Shown here: piece after piece, positions 62,434 through 64,000 of the stretch
Layout of the letters: each line of letters begins with the position of its first letter
How positions within the stretch are numbered: the stretch's first letter is position 1
Assembly: GCF_003945595.2 (NCBI RefSeq)
Contig: NW_024104424.1
Span: 883,528 to 947,527 of the forward strand
Source: Pipra filicauda
Taxonomy: Eukaryota > Chordata > Aves > Passeriformes > Pipridae
DNA length: 64,000 nucleotides
Direction: 5' to 3'
The notes under the pieces: generated by a model
What the model was told of the DNA's origin: nothing
The model's input: the letters and a program-made list of their open reading frames with translations, nothing else
Databases searched by the model: none
Made by a program: the position numbers and the translations under genes

Positions 62434-62439
62434 GAAGTG
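62434..62439. repeat. Target-site duplication, right copy
   Basis: GAAGTG lies directly after the LTR and matches 62071-62076. Removing the LTR and one copy restores a continuous pre-insertion site. Confidence 0.85.
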
Positions 62440-63467
62440 ATCCCTAAAAATTCCTAATAAAACAAGTTGTTCATAAGTGATTAATTGCTTACTTTCTTTT
62501 CTGGACTTGAGAAGTAGACAAATCAGAATGCATTTAACATTTGCTTTGTTATTATGTGCCACTAATTGGAAGATCTGTAGAGCAAGGTAAAAAATCTCAC
62601 AAAAGTCTAATTTTAACATATCAGTTACTTTTATTGTCTAAACTTGTTACTGATTAATGATGCCATTGGGATTATTGGGCACCACTTGCCTTTTGTAGGA
62701 TTATATTCCTTAAAGCCATGGCTTTCAAATCCCGACTGCATTTTTCATTTCTTTTCTCAATTTGATTTGTCTGCCTTACCATTATCTGCATTATCTTGTG
62801 AGCCTTTCTTATGAGCAGATTATGAGCACCTACTCTCCTTTCCTTTGAAATATACCTGGCTTTGCAATTTTTAGAATAGCAAGCCAGAGATCTCTTTAAA
62901 GCTTTTAGGAAACTCCATCATTCCTGGAGTTAAACTTTTTTTAATACCTAATTCCCTAGTGGATATTGTCTAATGACACCATTCTCTGTTATTAATGGAC
63001 TAGAAAGTACTTCGTTGCCTTCAAAGTATGTGATTATGTCATTCCAGCTTCTTCTAAAATAGAGAATTGTAATATCTGTTAAATGTCTCTGCATTAGTAC
63101 TTATTGAAACTAAATAGATGTTGTGCAAGATGGAGCTGATCTGCCAGTTCTGAGCTAATTCTATACTTTACTAAGTTTAGGTGCCTCATAGTCTAGGATT
63201 CCCATTAATGACTCATTTTACAAGACCTACCTTGCATTTGCTCATTTTAAGTGAGTATTTCTCCCATAACCTTTCTACATCTTACAAGCAAACCAACCAT
63301 CTCCCTCGACACAGAATTACAGACACATTCTTTTCAGACAGTTTCTTTTGCCAAGGAATGTTCAGTGCTGCTAAAGAATTGTGCAGATGAGGCAAATTCT
63401 TAGAAGTTTTGTTTGGTCTCTGGAAGACTGAAGTAACTTCTTTAGTGACTTCTCCTCATTCCCTCAG
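62440..63467. other. Unique AT-rich noncoding DNA after the LTR
   Basis: Nothing is recognisable between the right target-site duplication and the candidate 41-bp exon. Confidence 0.6.
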
Positions 63468-63508
63468 GAATGCAGGTTGTGCCCTGTAGGCAGAGGAGCC
63501 ACAAGCAG
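63468..63508 (+). other. Candidate 41-bp exon with strong splice sites
   Basis: The acceptor TTCTCCTCATTCCCTCAG (AG at 63466-63467) and the donor AAGCAG|GTGAGTAG (after 63508) are both close to consensus, only 41 bp apart. Two frames are open through it. Short exons of this kind occur in neuronal and muscle genes, but such signal pairs also arise by chance. Confidence 0.2.
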
Positions 63509-64000
63509 GTGAGTAGTGTTTCTGTCTCTGAGGAATTATTTGTTGGCTTGTGAGATGAGTCTGCACTTTACACAAGTACCATGTGGGGAGTAATTGCAAA
63601 GTCAAGGAGTCCCATTTGCCTCTTATTTTTAGTCTACAGCAGAGAGCTGAGATTGTTCAATAATTATCTAAGCTGATTTATTGTCCACTTGTTTCAAAAG
63701 GAAAATAACAGTTAAAAATTCAGGGAGTGTTTTTGTTGCTTTTCTGTGCTTTTGCTGTTTTTCTCTGCTTTAGTTGAAGTGGAAGCAGTTTGGGGTCTGC
63801 CACCACTGGCACTTTATTCCTGCAGAACCCCTGTGTGTGGCTGAGCATGGTGGGACTTGCACAGCCACATCCACATCCATGGGCAGAAGTGCCAGGGAGG
63901 GACTTGCAGTTACTGTGCTTCTAAAAATGAGCTGAGCACTCTCTGTCTGTGAAACATCTGCTTGGAGTGATGCTACAGCAGCTGTGATGATCTGCTAGAA
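63509..64000. other. Window end, unique noncoding DNA
   Basis: A mildly GC-richer stretch at 63.78-63.9 kb has CCACATCCACATCCATG simple character. No gene or repeat family was recognised before the window ends. Confidence 0.5.

Noticed and set aside
1..64000. CRISPR arrays, operons, phage or plasmid features
   Set aside because: None is present. The repeat types and sequence character are those of a vertebrate nuclear genome.

Overview
The window reads as vertebrate nuclear DNA, most likely from a bird. Three 5'-truncated or internal fragments of a CR1-type LINE are recognisable. One of them carries the familiar CR1 3'-end text (GGTTGGAAGGGACCTTAAAG) near 44.77 kb. Other clues are a young solo retroviral LTR, only sparse traces of old MIR-like SINEs, AT-rich unique sequence, few CpGs, and low overall repeat density. 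A crocodilian or turtle is possible but less likely, because more repeats would be expected. No bacterial or phage features were seen, and no complete gene was found.

Layout. Positions 1-39.5 kb are unique AT-rich noncoding DNA with low-complexity tracts: A/C-rich at 3.85 kb, pyrimidine-rich at 6.0 kb, and a striking T/G-rich tract with a strong G-quadruplex motif at 19.97-20.24 kb followed by an A/C-rich counterpart. An old MIR-like remnant lies at 30.2 kb. Two CR1 remnants on the minus strand (39.5 and 44.8 kb) bracket several short GC-richer patches. Small tandem duplications occur at 48.4, 49.9 and 54.7 kb. A compound (ATT)n(GTT)n(ATT)n microsatellite lies at 55.95-56.04 kb. A pair of direct repeats at 55.57 and 61.85 kb shares a 117-bp block without a mismatch. 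A CR1 fragment on the plus strand is at 59.2 kb. The best-defined element is a 357-bp minus-strand solo LTR at 62,077-62,433 with a perfect 6-bp target-site duplication.

Coding content. Open frames are numerous, but none is longer than chance allows in 64 kb of AT-rich DNA, and I recognised no known protein. A few open segments coincide with good splice signals and coding-like codon use. They are listed as low-confidence candidate exons; the best is a possible terminal exon at 48,704-49,002 on the minus strand. The window is therefore best described as intergenic or deep-intronic DNA whose firm content is repeats. I found no novel multi-gene system here. The most informative items are the solo LTR, the nearly identical repeat pair beside it, and the G4-forming tract.
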